NCBI GenBank assembly: GCA_023441125.1
Contig: JAEZQV010000426.1
Coordinates: 1-14,246, forward strand
Length of the DNA stretch: 14,246 nucleotides
Origin: Bacillota bacterium
GTDB lineage: Bacteria; Bacillota_C; Negativicutes; Sporomusales; Sporomusaceae
Direction: 5' to 3'
Part shown: positions 1 through 5,588 of the stretch, in pieces
How positions within the stretch are numbered: position 1 is the first letter of the stretch
Layout: each line of letters opens with the position of its first letter
Position numbers and translations under genes: made by a program
The notes under the pieces: model-generated
What the model saw: only the letters and a program-made list of their open reading frames with translations
The model's database searches: none
Told to the model about the DNA's origin: nothing

Positions 1-16
1 GGAATCCAGTTGCAGC

Positions 17-304
17 TTACCTGACTGCGACCAGTTTCCTGGAAAACAAAAACTTTTCTACTTTTATTGTAACTGCGGTAAAGCAGCTGGCCGCACTGTC
101 GCTGTAATAGGCGTCAATTCCGTCCAGGGCCAGTTTGTGGTAAGTATGCGCCTTTTCCCGGTCTATACCGAGCTGCACGGACGGAAGCTGGACTTCGCCG
201 CCGCCCTTGCAGATACTGCCGGGTCGTCTGGCTACGGTAATGGTAATTATCTTATCCCTTGCCAGGATAAAATCGCGGGCCTCCGGTTCAATAATAATAT
301 TCAC
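17..304 (-). CDS. HesB/IscA-like small protein, CC/Se-motif family-like
   Basis: This is a 95-residue protein. The start is set by the ribosome site: GGAGGCGAG lies inside the longer open frame and sits about 8 nt before a GTG at 304, whereas the ATG at 319 has no ribosome site. The N-terminus (MNIIIEPEARDFIL), the central PSVQLG, the DGIDAYY segment and the C-terminal KVEKFLFSRKLVA resemble, from memory, the HesB-fold CC/Se-motif (seleno)protein family. Members of that family carry adjacent Cys/Sec residues where this one has C32-K33-GGG; a second cysteine is C74. No in-frame TGA interrupts it. It starts 56 bases after the kinase stop in the same direction, so it may be the last gene of the two-component operon. 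Role unknown; redox or metal binding is a guess. Confidence 0.6.
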   Translation of the reverse strand: MNIIIEPEARDFILARDKIITITVARRPGSICKGGGEVQLPSVQLGIDREKAHTYHKLALDGIDAYYSDSAASCFTAVTIKVEKFLFSRKLVAVR

Positions 305-360
305 TGAACTCGCCTCCATGTACTGTGTTTTCTTCAGTATAGCAAAAGAATGCGAATTAT

Positions 361-1551
361 TTATGAAGGATCAGGTCGATTCGGCAATAAATTTTTATTG
401 GCGGCTGCCGGTTTTACCGGCAGCAAGACCTGAAAAACACTGCCTGCTCCCTCAATGCTCTCAACACTCACCTCGCCGCCATGGCTTTCGACCAGCTGTT
501 TAACAATGGCCAGGCCGATACCCGAACCGCCGCTTTTCCGGTCCCGCGATTTATCACCCCGGTAAAAATGGTCAAACACATGCGGCAAATCCTCCGGCGG
601 AATTCCCTGACCATGATCCGCAATGGCTACGCTGAGCCAATTCTTGCCCGGCCTCTCCAGCAGGGCGGTAGCCACCTCAACTCTCCCCCCATCCGGCGAA
701 TAGCGAATCGCATTGACCAGAATGTTATAAAACACCTGGCTCATCCGGTCGGCATCCGCCACGACCGCCGGCAGGCTTTCCGCCAGAGTACAGCCTACCT
801 GAATTTGTTTTTCATCGGCCAGCGGCTTGAGCATGACCACCGTGCGGGTGATGAGCTGATTCATATCGGTTGGCAGTTTTTCCATAGCCAGCTGGCGTAC
901 CTCGGCCAGCGACAAGTCGCGCAGATCTTTTATCAGGCGGTTTAAACGCACGGCTTCTTCATGCAGGGAACTCAGCTGTTCTTTGCTCGGCTCGATCACC
1001 CCATCGATCATGCCTTCCAGATGTCCCTGAATAATCGCCAGCGGTGTCCGCAGTTCATGGGCAATGTTAACCAGCAGCTGCCGCCTCAGTTTGGTGTTGG
1101 TTTCCATGGTTTGCGACATACGATTGAAAATTACAGCCAAGTGCCCGACTTCATCATTGGTTTCCACCGGGACCGTTTTCCCCAGATATCCTTGTTCAAG
1201 CTGCTCGGCGGCATGACTTAATTTGCAGATCGGCACGGTGATGCTCCGGGCCAGGGCATAGCTGGCGGCCAGCCCCGCAGCCATAATGCCGATGCCAACC
1301 CAAATCAGCGATTGGTGGACAGATGCCAGAAAGGTCTCTTCCAGCGGCCCCATCATCATGGTCATCCCCGGCACATTCATGGTTTTTCCCAGCATTTCCT
1401 GGTTCAATTCCATATGCTGGACTACCAGATATTCCTGAAATAATCCGACCATCTGCTCATCAGCCAGATAAATTAGCAAAAAGACAGTTACCGCAATGGA
1501 GAGAAACATCAAGCCGGTAATCCGGTAGGTAATGCTGTTCAGTCTATTCAT
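361..1551 (-). CDS. membrane sensor histidine kinase (HAMP, HisKA, HATPase_c)
   Basis: This is a 396-residue sensor kinase that should autophosphorylate and pass phosphate to the regulator encoded just upstream. Its order is: transmembrane helix 1 at about 11-30, a short extracytoplasmic loop at 31-80, helix 2 at about 81-103, a HAMP linker, an H-box with phospho-acceptor H165 (NIAHELRTPL), an N-box with N280, G1 box (ADHGQGIP, about 311-318), F-box (FDHFYRG) and G2 box (GGSGIGLAIV). All catalytic boxes are intact. The loop is rich in Met (34, 47, 53, 58, 63, 65, 66, 67), which suggests soft-metal sensing such as Cu or Ag; this is inference. The start at 1551 overlaps the regulator stop by 8 bases, implying translational coupling. 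The open frame extends upstream to 1737, but that part overlaps the regulator and is not expected to be translated. Confidence 0.93.
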   Translation of the reverse strand: MNRLNSITYRITGLMFLSIAVTVFLLIYLADEQMVGLFQEYLVVQHMELNQEMLGKTMNVPGMTMMMGPLEETFLASVHQSLIWVGIGIMAAGLAASYALARSITVPICKLSHAAEQLEQGYLGKTVPVETNDEVGHLAVIFNRMSQTMETNTKLRRQLLVNIAHELRTPLAIIQGHLEGMIDGVIEPSKEQLSSLHEEAVRLNRLIKDLRDLSLAEVRQLAMEKLPTDMNQLITRTVVMLKPLADEKQIQVGCTLAESLPAVVADADRMSQVFYNILVNAIRYSPDGGRVEVATALLERPGKNWLSVAIADHGQGIPPEDLPHVFDHFYRGDKSRDRKSGGSGIGLAIVKQLVESHGGEVSVESIEGAGSVFQVLLPVKPAAANKNLLPNRPDPS

Positions 1552-2239
1552 CGGTACCACCCGCAAATTTATAGCCAATGCCGTATATAGTGATAATATA
1601 TTGAGGTTCTTTGGGATTCGTTTCCAGCTTGCGGCGTAGATTCTTGATATGGGCGTCGATGGTGCGCTCATAGCCTTCAAAGGTATATCCCTGCGTTTGT
1701 TCAACGATCTGCAGACGGCTAAATACTTTACCGGCATTGCCGGCTAACAATTCCAATAATTTAAATTCGGTAGGAGTCAGTTCGATCAGTTGACTGCCAT
1801 TCATCACCTGATGGCGTTCGAGGTCAATGGTAAGACCGCCGGCTTTAATCGGTTCTTGCTGCACAACAATCTTATGAATGCGGCGCAAAATAACCTTGGC
1901 CCGGGCTACGACCTCTTTCGGGCTAAACGGCTTGGACACATAATCATCGGCGCCGATTTCCAGCCCTACCAGACGGTCGCTTTCTTCATCCCTGGCCGTC
2001 AGCATAATGATCGGAATATCATTGTTCCGCCGGATTCGCCGGCAAACATCCCAGCCGTCAAGACCGGGCAGCATCAGATCCAATATCATAATATCGGGTT
2101 TTTTCTCCCACACGATTTGCAATGCGTCCAGGCCGTCATGGACCGTATAGGTGATAAACCCTTCCTTGGCAAAATATGTTTTGAGCAATTGGACCAGTTT
2201 TACATCATCATCCACAATCAATACCGAATATTGGGCCAT
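1544..2239 (-). CDS. OmpR/PhoB-family response regulator
   Basis: This is a 231-residue regulator with an N-terminal receiver and a C-terminal winged-helix DNA-binding domain. The receiver shows the acidic pocket D10-D12, phospho-acceptor D54 in MILDLMLPG, T81 in MLTARDE and K103 in YVSKPF. The C-terminal domain has the Trans_reg_C pattern (LTPTEFKLLELLA, then RTIDAHIKNLRRKLE and YGIGYKF). The ATG at 2239 follows a purine-rich GGAGGGGAGAG element and matches the family start, so the frame upstream to 2410 is excluded. It is coupled to the kinase gene. Regulators of this class bind tandem half-sites 11 bp apart; such repeats occur upstream of the preceding membrane-protein gene (3006-3034), its best candidate operator. 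A related layout precedes the three small-RNA modules. Confidence 0.94.
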   Translation of the reverse strand: MAQYSVLIVDDDVKLVQLLKTYFAKEGFITYTVHDGLDALQIVWEKKPDIMILDLMLPGLDGWDVCRRIRRNNDIPIIMLTARDEESDRLVGLEIGADDYVSKPFSPKEVVARAKVILRRIHKIVVQQEPIKAGGLTIDLERHQVMNGSQLIELTPTEFKLLELLAGNAGKVFSRLQIVEQTQGYTFEGYERTIDAHIKNLRRKLETNPKEPQYIITIYGIGYKFAGGTDE

Positions 2240-2414
2240 CACCAACTCTCCCCTCCGCAATATTTCCGGCTTATACGTTGCCGGCTGCCCGGCAGACAGG
2301 TTGTTTAGTTGTAGTCTTTGCCGCCTGCAGCCGGAGAATTCCCGCTCCAGGCTCTTACCTTCCTTCGTTATGCTCTCCCGGTATTCCTTCTGTTTCGATC
2401 CAATATACAAGCAA

Positions 2415-2441
2415 GGCGGCCTTCCCCCCGGAAGCGCCGCC
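2415..2441 (-). terminator. GC-rich hairpin between membrane-protein and regulator genes
   Basis: GGCGGC (2415-2420) pairs with GCCGCC (2436-2441) and TTCC (2422-2425) with GGAA (2430-2433). On the minus strand it follows the membrane-protein stop by 13 bases and is succeeded by TTGCTTGTATATTG, a poor U-tract. It could be a leaky terminator or a processing element that lowers expression of the regulator and kinase relative to the first gene. No clear separate promoter for the regulator was found in 2240-2414. Confidence 0.45.
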
Positions 2442-2454
2442 GCTGGCAGTTTGC

Positions 2455-2955
2455 CTACTGGTGTCCCATATGCTGCATATGACCGCCGCCATGAGGATTC
2501 CAGCCCATAATTGTCGGATCAACCATGCCAAATATCATGGCTACGTGGGCTACTACCAGAAATACGGTCAGGAGGATAAAATGCTGCTTCGTTTTCTCAG
2601 CCTCGGTTTTACCTTTACCAATTACCCCCAGTTCCAGCAATGCAATACTAAACAGGGGAATAACGCCGCTGAGATAGGCGCCTACCGCCAGTATATCCGC
2701 CGCACCGCGCCACTCGATATTCGGAACGGCCGTAATCATCAGATTGAGGAAAACGCCGAGGAAATAAAAGCCAAGAACAATACCAATCCATTTATTCCAG
2801 GTTCGCCAGGCACCGGCATTGGCGCCGCGCAGAAATACAGTGAAGAACTCCGTCGCCACAAGCGCTTCGGCCAAGGCCACCGGAATGACCATATATATAA
2901 TCAGGTTCCAGGGCTGATTGACAGCCAACAGCTCCATATAATGGGTCATATTCAT
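2455..2955 (-). CDS. four-helix membrane protein with His/Met-rich tail (DUF6803-like)
   Basis: This is a 166-residue integral membrane protein. Hydrophobic helices lie at about 18-40, 55-75, 88-110 and 127-147. The N-terminus (MNMTHYMELLAVNQPW) and overall pattern recall a DUF6803-type family, a recollection I could not check. The C-terminus ends in a compact metal-ligand tail with H155, H159, M160, H162, M163 and H165. I chose the ATG at 2955 because AAGGATGGTG precedes it by about 6 bases; ATGs at 2967 and 2949 are alternatives. It is the first gene of the minus-strand set with the regulator and kinase, and its promoter carries 11-bp direct repeats. Its function is unknown; metal handling or signalling to the Met-rich kinase is inferred from the tail and the context. 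Confidence 0.8.
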   Translation of the reverse strand: MNMTHYMELLAVNQPWNLIIYMVIPVALAEALVATEFFTVFLRGANAGAWRTWNKWIGIVLGFYFLGVFLNLMITAVPNIEWRGAADILAVGAYLSGVIPLFSIALLELGVIGKGKTEAEKTKQHFILLTVFLVVAHVAMIFGMVDPTIMGWNPHGGGHMQHMGHQ

Positions 2956-2988
2956 TACTAACACCATCCTTCTTTTGAATTTAAGTTC

Positions 2989-3041
2989 ATTATAACCGCC
3001 AAATATGAAGAACTCGTGAAGAAGTTGTGAAGAAATCGTGA
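2989..3041 (-). promoter_or_regulatory. promoter with three 11-bp-phased direct repeats (OmpR-type operator)
   Basis: On the minus strand a perfect TATAAT (2994 to 2989) lacks a recognisable -35 box. In its place are three exact copies of TTCTTCA (plus-strand TGAAGAA at 3006-3012, 3017-3023 and 3028-3034), each 11 bp from the next, with a degenerate fourth (TGA at 3039). Half-sites begin 18, 29 and 40 nt upstream of the -10 box. Tandem one-turn-spaced half-sites overlapping -35 are the classic layout for activation by OmpR/PhoB-family regulators. The regulator at 1544-2239 is the obvious candidate. Confidence 0.75.
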
Positions 3042-3072
3042 TTTTTACTGTCAAAATAATTTAATGTCTATA

Positions 3073-3101
3073 TTTACAAATAATAATTATCCGTATATAA
3101 T
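3073..3101 (+). promoter_or_regulatory. sigma-A promoter of small-protein operon
   Basis: TTTACA (3073-3078), a 17-nt spacer, and TATAAT (3096-3101): a near-consensus vegetative promoter. The predicted transcript start near 3108 leaves a leader of about 48 nt before the small gene at 3156, and rules out the ATG at 3102 as a start. Confidence 0.85.
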
Positions 3102-3155
3102 ATGACTATAGAAAAGTTTTCCACCGCGGGGAGTAGACCGGAGAGGATGATTACT

Positions 3156-3293
3156 ATGACCACGCCAATACACAGTAGCCGTTTTCCAGACAGCAAACTA
3201 AAAAAAGACGCTCGCTTTAGTAAAGATTTCCTTCTGCTGGCCGGCGTCACCACCCTGGGTGATTTACTCATGGCGGCAGTGCTTTTAAAATAG
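3156..3293 (+). CDS. small protein with C-terminal hydrophobic helix (45 aa)
   Basis: I do not recognise this family. The 45-residue product begins at the ATG at 3156, preceded at about 9 nt by GGAGAGG (3140-3146). Residues 1-23 are hydrophilic and basic (SKLKKDARFSK), and 24-45 form one hydrophobic helix (DFLLLAGVTTLGDLLMAAVLLK), so it is probably a single-span membrane or membrane-associated protein. A near-consensus promoter lies directly upstream, a second small gene follows 36 bases later, and a strong terminator ends the pair, so the transcription unit is well defined. An antisense frame on the other strand (3074-3271) has no ribosome site and is a shadow. Function unknown. Confidence 0.7.
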   Translation: MTTPIHSSRFPDSKLKKDARFSKDFLLLAGVTTLGDLLMAAVLLK

Positions 3294-3329
3294 CCCGGAT
3301 TGCAAAAAAATAATGAATTAGGTGATATT

Positions 3330-3464
3330 ATGAATTACAGTCAACTTTTAACCCTAGACAATGATATCGAGCAGATCATGCAGGAACTGCCTGCGATCAT
3401 CCTGGAAATAACCGGTATTGATATTAACCATCTAATCAGTGAATTTGAAGTTCCCGCCGAATAG
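3330..3464 (+). CDS. small acidic protein, second gene of the bicistron (44 aa)
   Basis: This 44-residue frame begins at the ATG at 3330, with AGGTGA four bases upstream. The product starts MNYSQLLTLDNDIEQIMQ and ends SEFEVPAE; it is strongly acidic and mostly helical in character (hydrophobic residues at L6, L7, I13, I16, L20, I23, I24 and L25), with no membrane span or cysteine. The stop codon lies inside the loop/stem junction of the terminator, so coding and termination signals are merged. It is co-transcribed with the 45-residue gene upstream. A soluble acidic protein paired with a basic, membrane-anchored one could be two partners or a regulator pair, but nothing in sequence proves that. 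Family unknown. Confidence 0.65.
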   Translation: MNYSQLLTLDNDIEQIMQELPAIILEITGIDINHLISEFEVPAE

Positions 3465-3480
3465 GCGGGTTTATTTTTTT
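3453..3480 (+). terminator. rho-independent terminator of the small-protein operon
   Basis: CCCGCC (3453-3458), loop GAATA, GGCGGG (3464-3469), then TTTATTTTTTT. The upstream stem arm is the last coding sequence of the 44-residue gene and its TAG (3462-3464) spans the loop and 3' arm. Confidence 0.9.
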
Positions 3481-3502
3481 GCCGTGCATACTTTCCGGCA
3501 GA

Positions 3503-3530
3503 GAAAAAGCCGTACCCGAGGGTACGGCTT
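3503..3530 (-). terminator. terminator of the His/Arg-rich protein gene
   Basis: A perfect inverted repeat: AAGCCGTACCC (3507-3517) against GGGTACGGCTT (3520-3530). On the minus strand it lies just after the stop at 3539 and runs into TTTTTCTC, a good U-tract. Confidence 0.85.
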
Positions 3531-3538
3531 ACCGTATT

Positions 3539-3916
3539 TTAATCATTGGATGAGCCGGCGGCGGATCCAATGATAATTCCAAGCAAGAGAGCCCCAATTT
3601 CATGCATTTCATGATCGTGGCGCTCATTTTCCCGTCTCTGGCGCTCCCGCCAGGCCCATTCACTCTCATGCGCACGGCGTCTCATCTCGCGTTCATGGCG
3701 CTCGTTTTCCCGGCGCATCCGTTCATCATGCTCCCGCCGGCGGCGTTCATGATCACGGCGGTCACGACGGTCATGGCCATCATGACGGTCCAGTTGTACA
3801 AAGCCTTGCGAACTTACATTATATAACGGTGCTGCCTCAGCGACGGCTGCAAACATACCAAATTGCATTATACCGGCCAGGGAATAAACAATCGTTTTTT
3901 TAGCCAACCCATTCAT
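3539..3916 (-). CDS. exported His/Arg/Glu-rich protein
   Basis: This is a 125-residue protein. GGGAGGG lies 6 nt before its ATG. The N-terminus is a signal peptide (KK then a hydrophobic core, cleavage likely near AEA at 27-29). Residues 43-106 are extremely charged (Arg, Glu, Asp, His), low in complexity and helix-forming, with repeats of the type RRENERHEREMRR. The last 18 residues form a short glycine-zipper-like hydrophobic stretch (IGALLLGIIIGSAAG), possibly a membrane anchor. Histidines at 45, 48, 56, 63, 74, 83, 100, 102 and 105 could bind metal. It is a single-gene unit with its own terminator and a promoter carrying a Pho-box-like element. Function unknown; envelope stress or metal binding are guesses. 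Confidence 0.8.
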   Translation of the reverse strand: MNGLAKKTIVYSLAGIMQFGMFAAVAEAAPLYNVSSQGFVQLDRHDGHDRRDRRDHERRRREHDERMRRENERHEREMRRRAHESEWAWRERQRRENERHDHEMHEIGALLLGIIIGSAAGSSND

Positions 3917-3948
3917 ACAGTATCCCTCCCATATTTTCTAATTTAAGG

Positions 3949-3979
3949 ATAATACATGAGTGTGACAAAAGTATGACAG
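3949..3979 (-). promoter_or_regulatory. Pho-box-like promoter of the His/Arg-rich gene
   Basis: On the minus strand CTGTCATACTTTTGTCAC (3979 to 3962) has two TGTCA half-sites 11 bp apart and matches the textbook PHO box at 15 of 18 positions by my count. A -10 box TATTAT (3954 to 3949) follows after 7 nt, and no -35 is seen, as at activated promoters of the PhoB class. The half-site differs from the TTCTAAA and TTCTTCA elements nearby, so a different regulator is likely. Confidence 0.5.
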
Positions 3980-3981
3980 TA

Positions 3982-4059
3982 TAAAAAAAACACCCGGCAA
4001 CGACTTCACCGGGTATTTGAGGAAAACACACATAAATAGGACAGCTACTCCCTATTTAT
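3982..4059 (-). ncRNA. candidate small RNA, copy 1 (about 78 nt)
   Basis: Predicted from a -10 box at 4066-4071 and a strong minus-strand terminator: CCCGGTGA pairs with TTGCCGGG (4013 to 3993, two wobble pairs) followed by TGTTTTTTTT. Upstream of the terminator is a perfect 10-bp hairpin, CATAAATAGG with CCTATTTATG (4031-4060). The single-stranded linker contains TTTTCCTC, able to pair with ribosome sites. No open frame with a ribosome site fits inside. Terminator and promoter match copies 2 and 3. The transcript start is estimated. Confidence 0.6.
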
Positions 4060-4065
4060 GCAATT

Positions 4066-4099
4066 AGTATAAATTCGAATTTTTAGAATTTCTTTAGAA
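4066..4099 (-). promoter_or_regulatory. activator-type promoter of small RNA copy 1
   Basis: Minus strand: TTCTAAA half-sites (plus-strand TTTAGAA at 4093-4099 and 4082-4088) begin 28 and 17 nt before the -10 box TATACT (4071 to 4066). The half-sites are 11 bp apart and no -35 box is recognisable. The same geometry occurs at 7000-7033, and the distal site at 6019-6052. Confidence 0.65.
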
Positions 4100-4114
4100 A
4101 AACTTGGGAACTGG

Positions 4115-4148
4115 AAAAAGTATCATATTTTAGGCTATGATACTTTTT
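4115..4148. terminator. perfect 13-bp hairpin, bidirectional terminator
   Basis: AAAAAGTATCATA (4115-4127) pairs with TATGATACTTTTT (4136-4148) around an 8-nt loop. Either strand ends in five U residues. It separates the leftward small RNA from the rightward Cys-Pro-repeat gene; no gene is clearly terminated by it, so an insulating role is inferred. Confidence 0.6.
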
Positions 4149-4214
4149 ATTTGAAACAGATTACAGTATTGATCATATTATGTAATATAAATAATTTGAT
4201 CAGGAGTGAGAAAT

Positions 4215-4433
4215 TTGACTAAATCCAAATACCGGAGTGAATATTGGGGCTGCCCCGATATTATTGAATGGGACTATTATGATGAATACCACGACCGCCA
4301 ATCTTGTTCACCCAACTGTATTCCCAATTGTCCGCCGCTCTGTTCACCTTCGTGCAGTCCGTCGTTTAAACCAAATTGCAGCCCGGCTAATACCTATGTT
4401 TGTAAACCTTTTTACACCAGGCAGCAGCGCTAA
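4215..4433 (+). CDS. Cys-Pro tetrapeptide-repeat protein
   Basis: This is a 72-residue protein. I chose the TTG at 4215: AGGAG (4202-4206) lies 8 nt upstream, whereas the GTG at 4206 overlaps that ribosome site. The N-terminal 30 residues are aromatic and acidic (YWGCPDIIEWDYYDEY). Residues 31-66 form nine tandem tetrapeptides on a Cys-x-Pro-x pattern: CSPN, CIPN, CPPL, CSPS, CSPS, FKPN, CSPA, NTYV, CKPF. Cysteines therefore fall every four residues (31, 35, 39, 43, 47, then 55 and 63), plus C13. There is no signal peptide or membrane span. Such regular cysteine spacing suits a cross-linked structural protein (for example spore coat or exosporium) or metal binding, but I do not recognise a family. 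Confidence 0.7.
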   Translation: MTKSKYRSEYWGCPDIIEWDYYDEYHDRQSCSPNCIPNCPPLCSPSCSPSFKPNCSPANTYVCKPFYTRQQR

Positions 4434-4528
4434 AGTCAGTAAAAAAATCCAGGCCGTCTTTTTCGCCAATCGATAAAGTGCGGCGCCTTAAACCTGCACC
4501 GCCTCCTGTTGCTCCTTGATGAAGCTTA

Positions 4529-4572
4529 TTGTAATAGGTAAAGCTTACAGACGCATTACCGGTTTATTACAA
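4529..4572. repeat. long imperfect inverted repeat upstream of the PDZ gene
   Basis: TTGTAATAGGTAA (4529-4541) pairs with TTACC (4556-4560) and TATTACAA (4565-4572), with a 4-nt bulge on the right arm. It lies between the Cys-Pro gene and the PDZ gene without a good U-tract. It could be a weak terminator, an operator or a leader structure. The rest of 4434-4673 shows no gene; only a weak -10-like TATTAT is visible at 4629-4634. Confidence 0.4.
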
Positions 4573-4673
4573 ATTTGTGATATATATTTCAGGTAAAAAT
4601 AGGACTGGAATATAACTTGCCGATAGGGTATTATCAGGAATAGCAGGTATTATTAAAAGGGGTGCTGTTTTCT

Positions 4674-5423
4674 ATGAAAAAAATCATAGTATTGCTGTTA
4701 TGCCTGGCGTTTGTTACGATGCCGGCGTTTGCCGCCGACTCCCAGGGAGTAAAAGAAATCAAACAAATCGTGGCTGATTATCAAGCGCTGAACAATAAAT
4801 TCTCTACCGGAATTGCTTACCCGGAGTTTAAAGCGGCCCACACTGACATTGCCAATAAGGCCAAACAGTTTCTGGAAGCTAATCCCGGCAGTTTTACGGT
4901 TGAGCTGAATAACATAAACGCAGTGTATAATGATATCAATCGATTATGGCAGGAAAAAATCGATAACATCCTCATTGTGGTTCCCAGTCAAACTGCTAAG
5001 GAATTACAGGAGAAATATCCTGGCATAGAATCCGCTGTCAGTAAGGGACTTCTGGGTGGCTGGAATCCGGATTCAACCATTCTGGTGCTGAATTACCTGG
5101 CAAAAGAACAAATAGAGCAACTTGCCGCCCGTGTACAAGCTGCCTACGCAGCGCTTGAACCTACATACGGTTTTAAATATGCGGACGGGTTGATTGGCAA
5201 CACTATTTTTGTAAGCATAGTAGACCCTAACAGCAGCGCTTATCAGGCCGGCCTTAGATTCGGCGACCGGATTACCAAAGTAAACGGTATACCGGTAAAG
5301 GATGTGGAAACCTTTACGTCCATGCTCGCCGGGCCGGAGGGAAGCCGGCTCAAGCTCCAGGTGAAAACCGACGACTCCGCCGAGAGAGTCATCGAGGTTA
5401 TAAAAACAATACTACCGCAATAA
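4674..5423 (+). CDS. secreted PDZ-domain protein
   Basis: This is a 249-residue protein. The ATG at 4674 is preferred over the GTG at 4662: it gives an ideal signal peptide (MKK, hydrophobic 4-18, cleavage after AFA at 18-20), and AAGGGGTG lies about 9 nt before it. Residues 21-165 are mostly helical and unrecognised. Residues 170-245 form a PDZ domain: GLIGNTIFVSIV, then PNSSAYQAGLRFGDRITKVNG, the usual carboxylate-loop and ligand-groove region. There is no protease catalytic triad and no second domain, so it is a stand-alone binding protein rather than an HtrA or CtpA protease. It is monocistronic, ending at a bidirectional terminator. It probably binds C-termini of envelope proteins or modulates an envelope protease; the target is unknown. 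Confidence 0.88.
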   Translation: MKKIIVLLLCLAFVTMPAFAADSQGVKEIKQIVADYQALNNKFSTGIAYPEFKAAHTDIANKAKQFLEANPGSFTVELNNINAVYNDINRLWQEKIDNILIVVPSQTAKELQEKYPGIESAVSKGLLGGWNPDSTILVLNYLAKEQIEQLAARVQAAYAALEPTYGFKYADGLIGNTIFVSIVDPNSSAYQAGLRFGDRITKVNGIPVKDVETFTSMLAGPEGSRLKLQVKTDDSAERVIEVIKTILPQ

Positions 5424-5427
5424 ATAT

Positions 5428-5460
5428 AAGCCCCCGGCACGTGCCAGGGGCTTAATTTCT
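5428..5460. terminator. bidirectional terminator between convergent genes
   Basis: AAGCCCC (5428-5434) and GGCA (5436-5439) pair with TGCC (5442-5445) and GGGGCTT (5447-5453), with one C/A mismatch. It ends the PDZ gene rightwards (AATTTCTT follows) and the 42-residue membrane-protein gene leftwards (TATATTTATT follows). Confidence 0.75.
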
Positions 5461-5588
5461 TATAGCAGCCAATTGATTATCACCCAAGCTACCGACATCC
5501 AAAACAGTAACATCCCGCACACGGGCATCGGTCTCGCCAAATCCCACCGGTCAAATTGCATATACGCCCAGTACCGAAAAAAAGACAC
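5460..5588 (-). CDS. 42-residue single-span membrane protein, paralogue B
   Basis: A small gene with a GTG start at 5588, preceded by AGAGGTGG. The product begins MSFFRYWAYMQFDRW; residues 22-42 are a hydrophobic helix ending NWLL. It aligns without gaps over its full length with the 42-residue product at 7090-7218 (14 of 42 identical, including M1, F3, R5, WAY at 7-9, Q11, W15, P20, P22, LL at 27-28 and WL at 40-41). Equal length and conserved ends support both as real genes. It converges on the PDZ gene and shares its terminator. Its promoter could not be placed confidently. Function unknown. Confidence 0.65.
   Translation of the reverse strand: MSFFRYWAYMQFDRWDLARPMPVCGMLLFWMSVAWVIINWLL

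Noticed and set aside
3006..3034. CRISPR-like short repeats
   Set aside because: Seven-base units with 4-bp gaps are tandem operator half-sites, not repeat-spacer arrays; no array or cas gene is present.
3102..3155. N-terminal extension of the 45-residue protein to the ATG at 3102
   Set aside because: This ATG lies directly after the -10 box, at or before the transcript start, and has no ribosome site; the ATG at 3156 has both.
3074..3271. 65-residue minus-strand frame
   Set aside because: It is antisense to the well-signalled small operon, has no ribosome site, and includes promoter sequence.
3602..3826. 74-residue plus-strand frame rich in Pro, Ala and Leu
   Set aside because: It is the antisense shadow of the repetitive Arg/His coding region at 3539-3916.
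4169..4202. Two TTGATCA copies 27 bp apart before the Cys-Pro gene
   Set aside because: Short, AT-rich and not phased to a recognisable promoter; probably chance.
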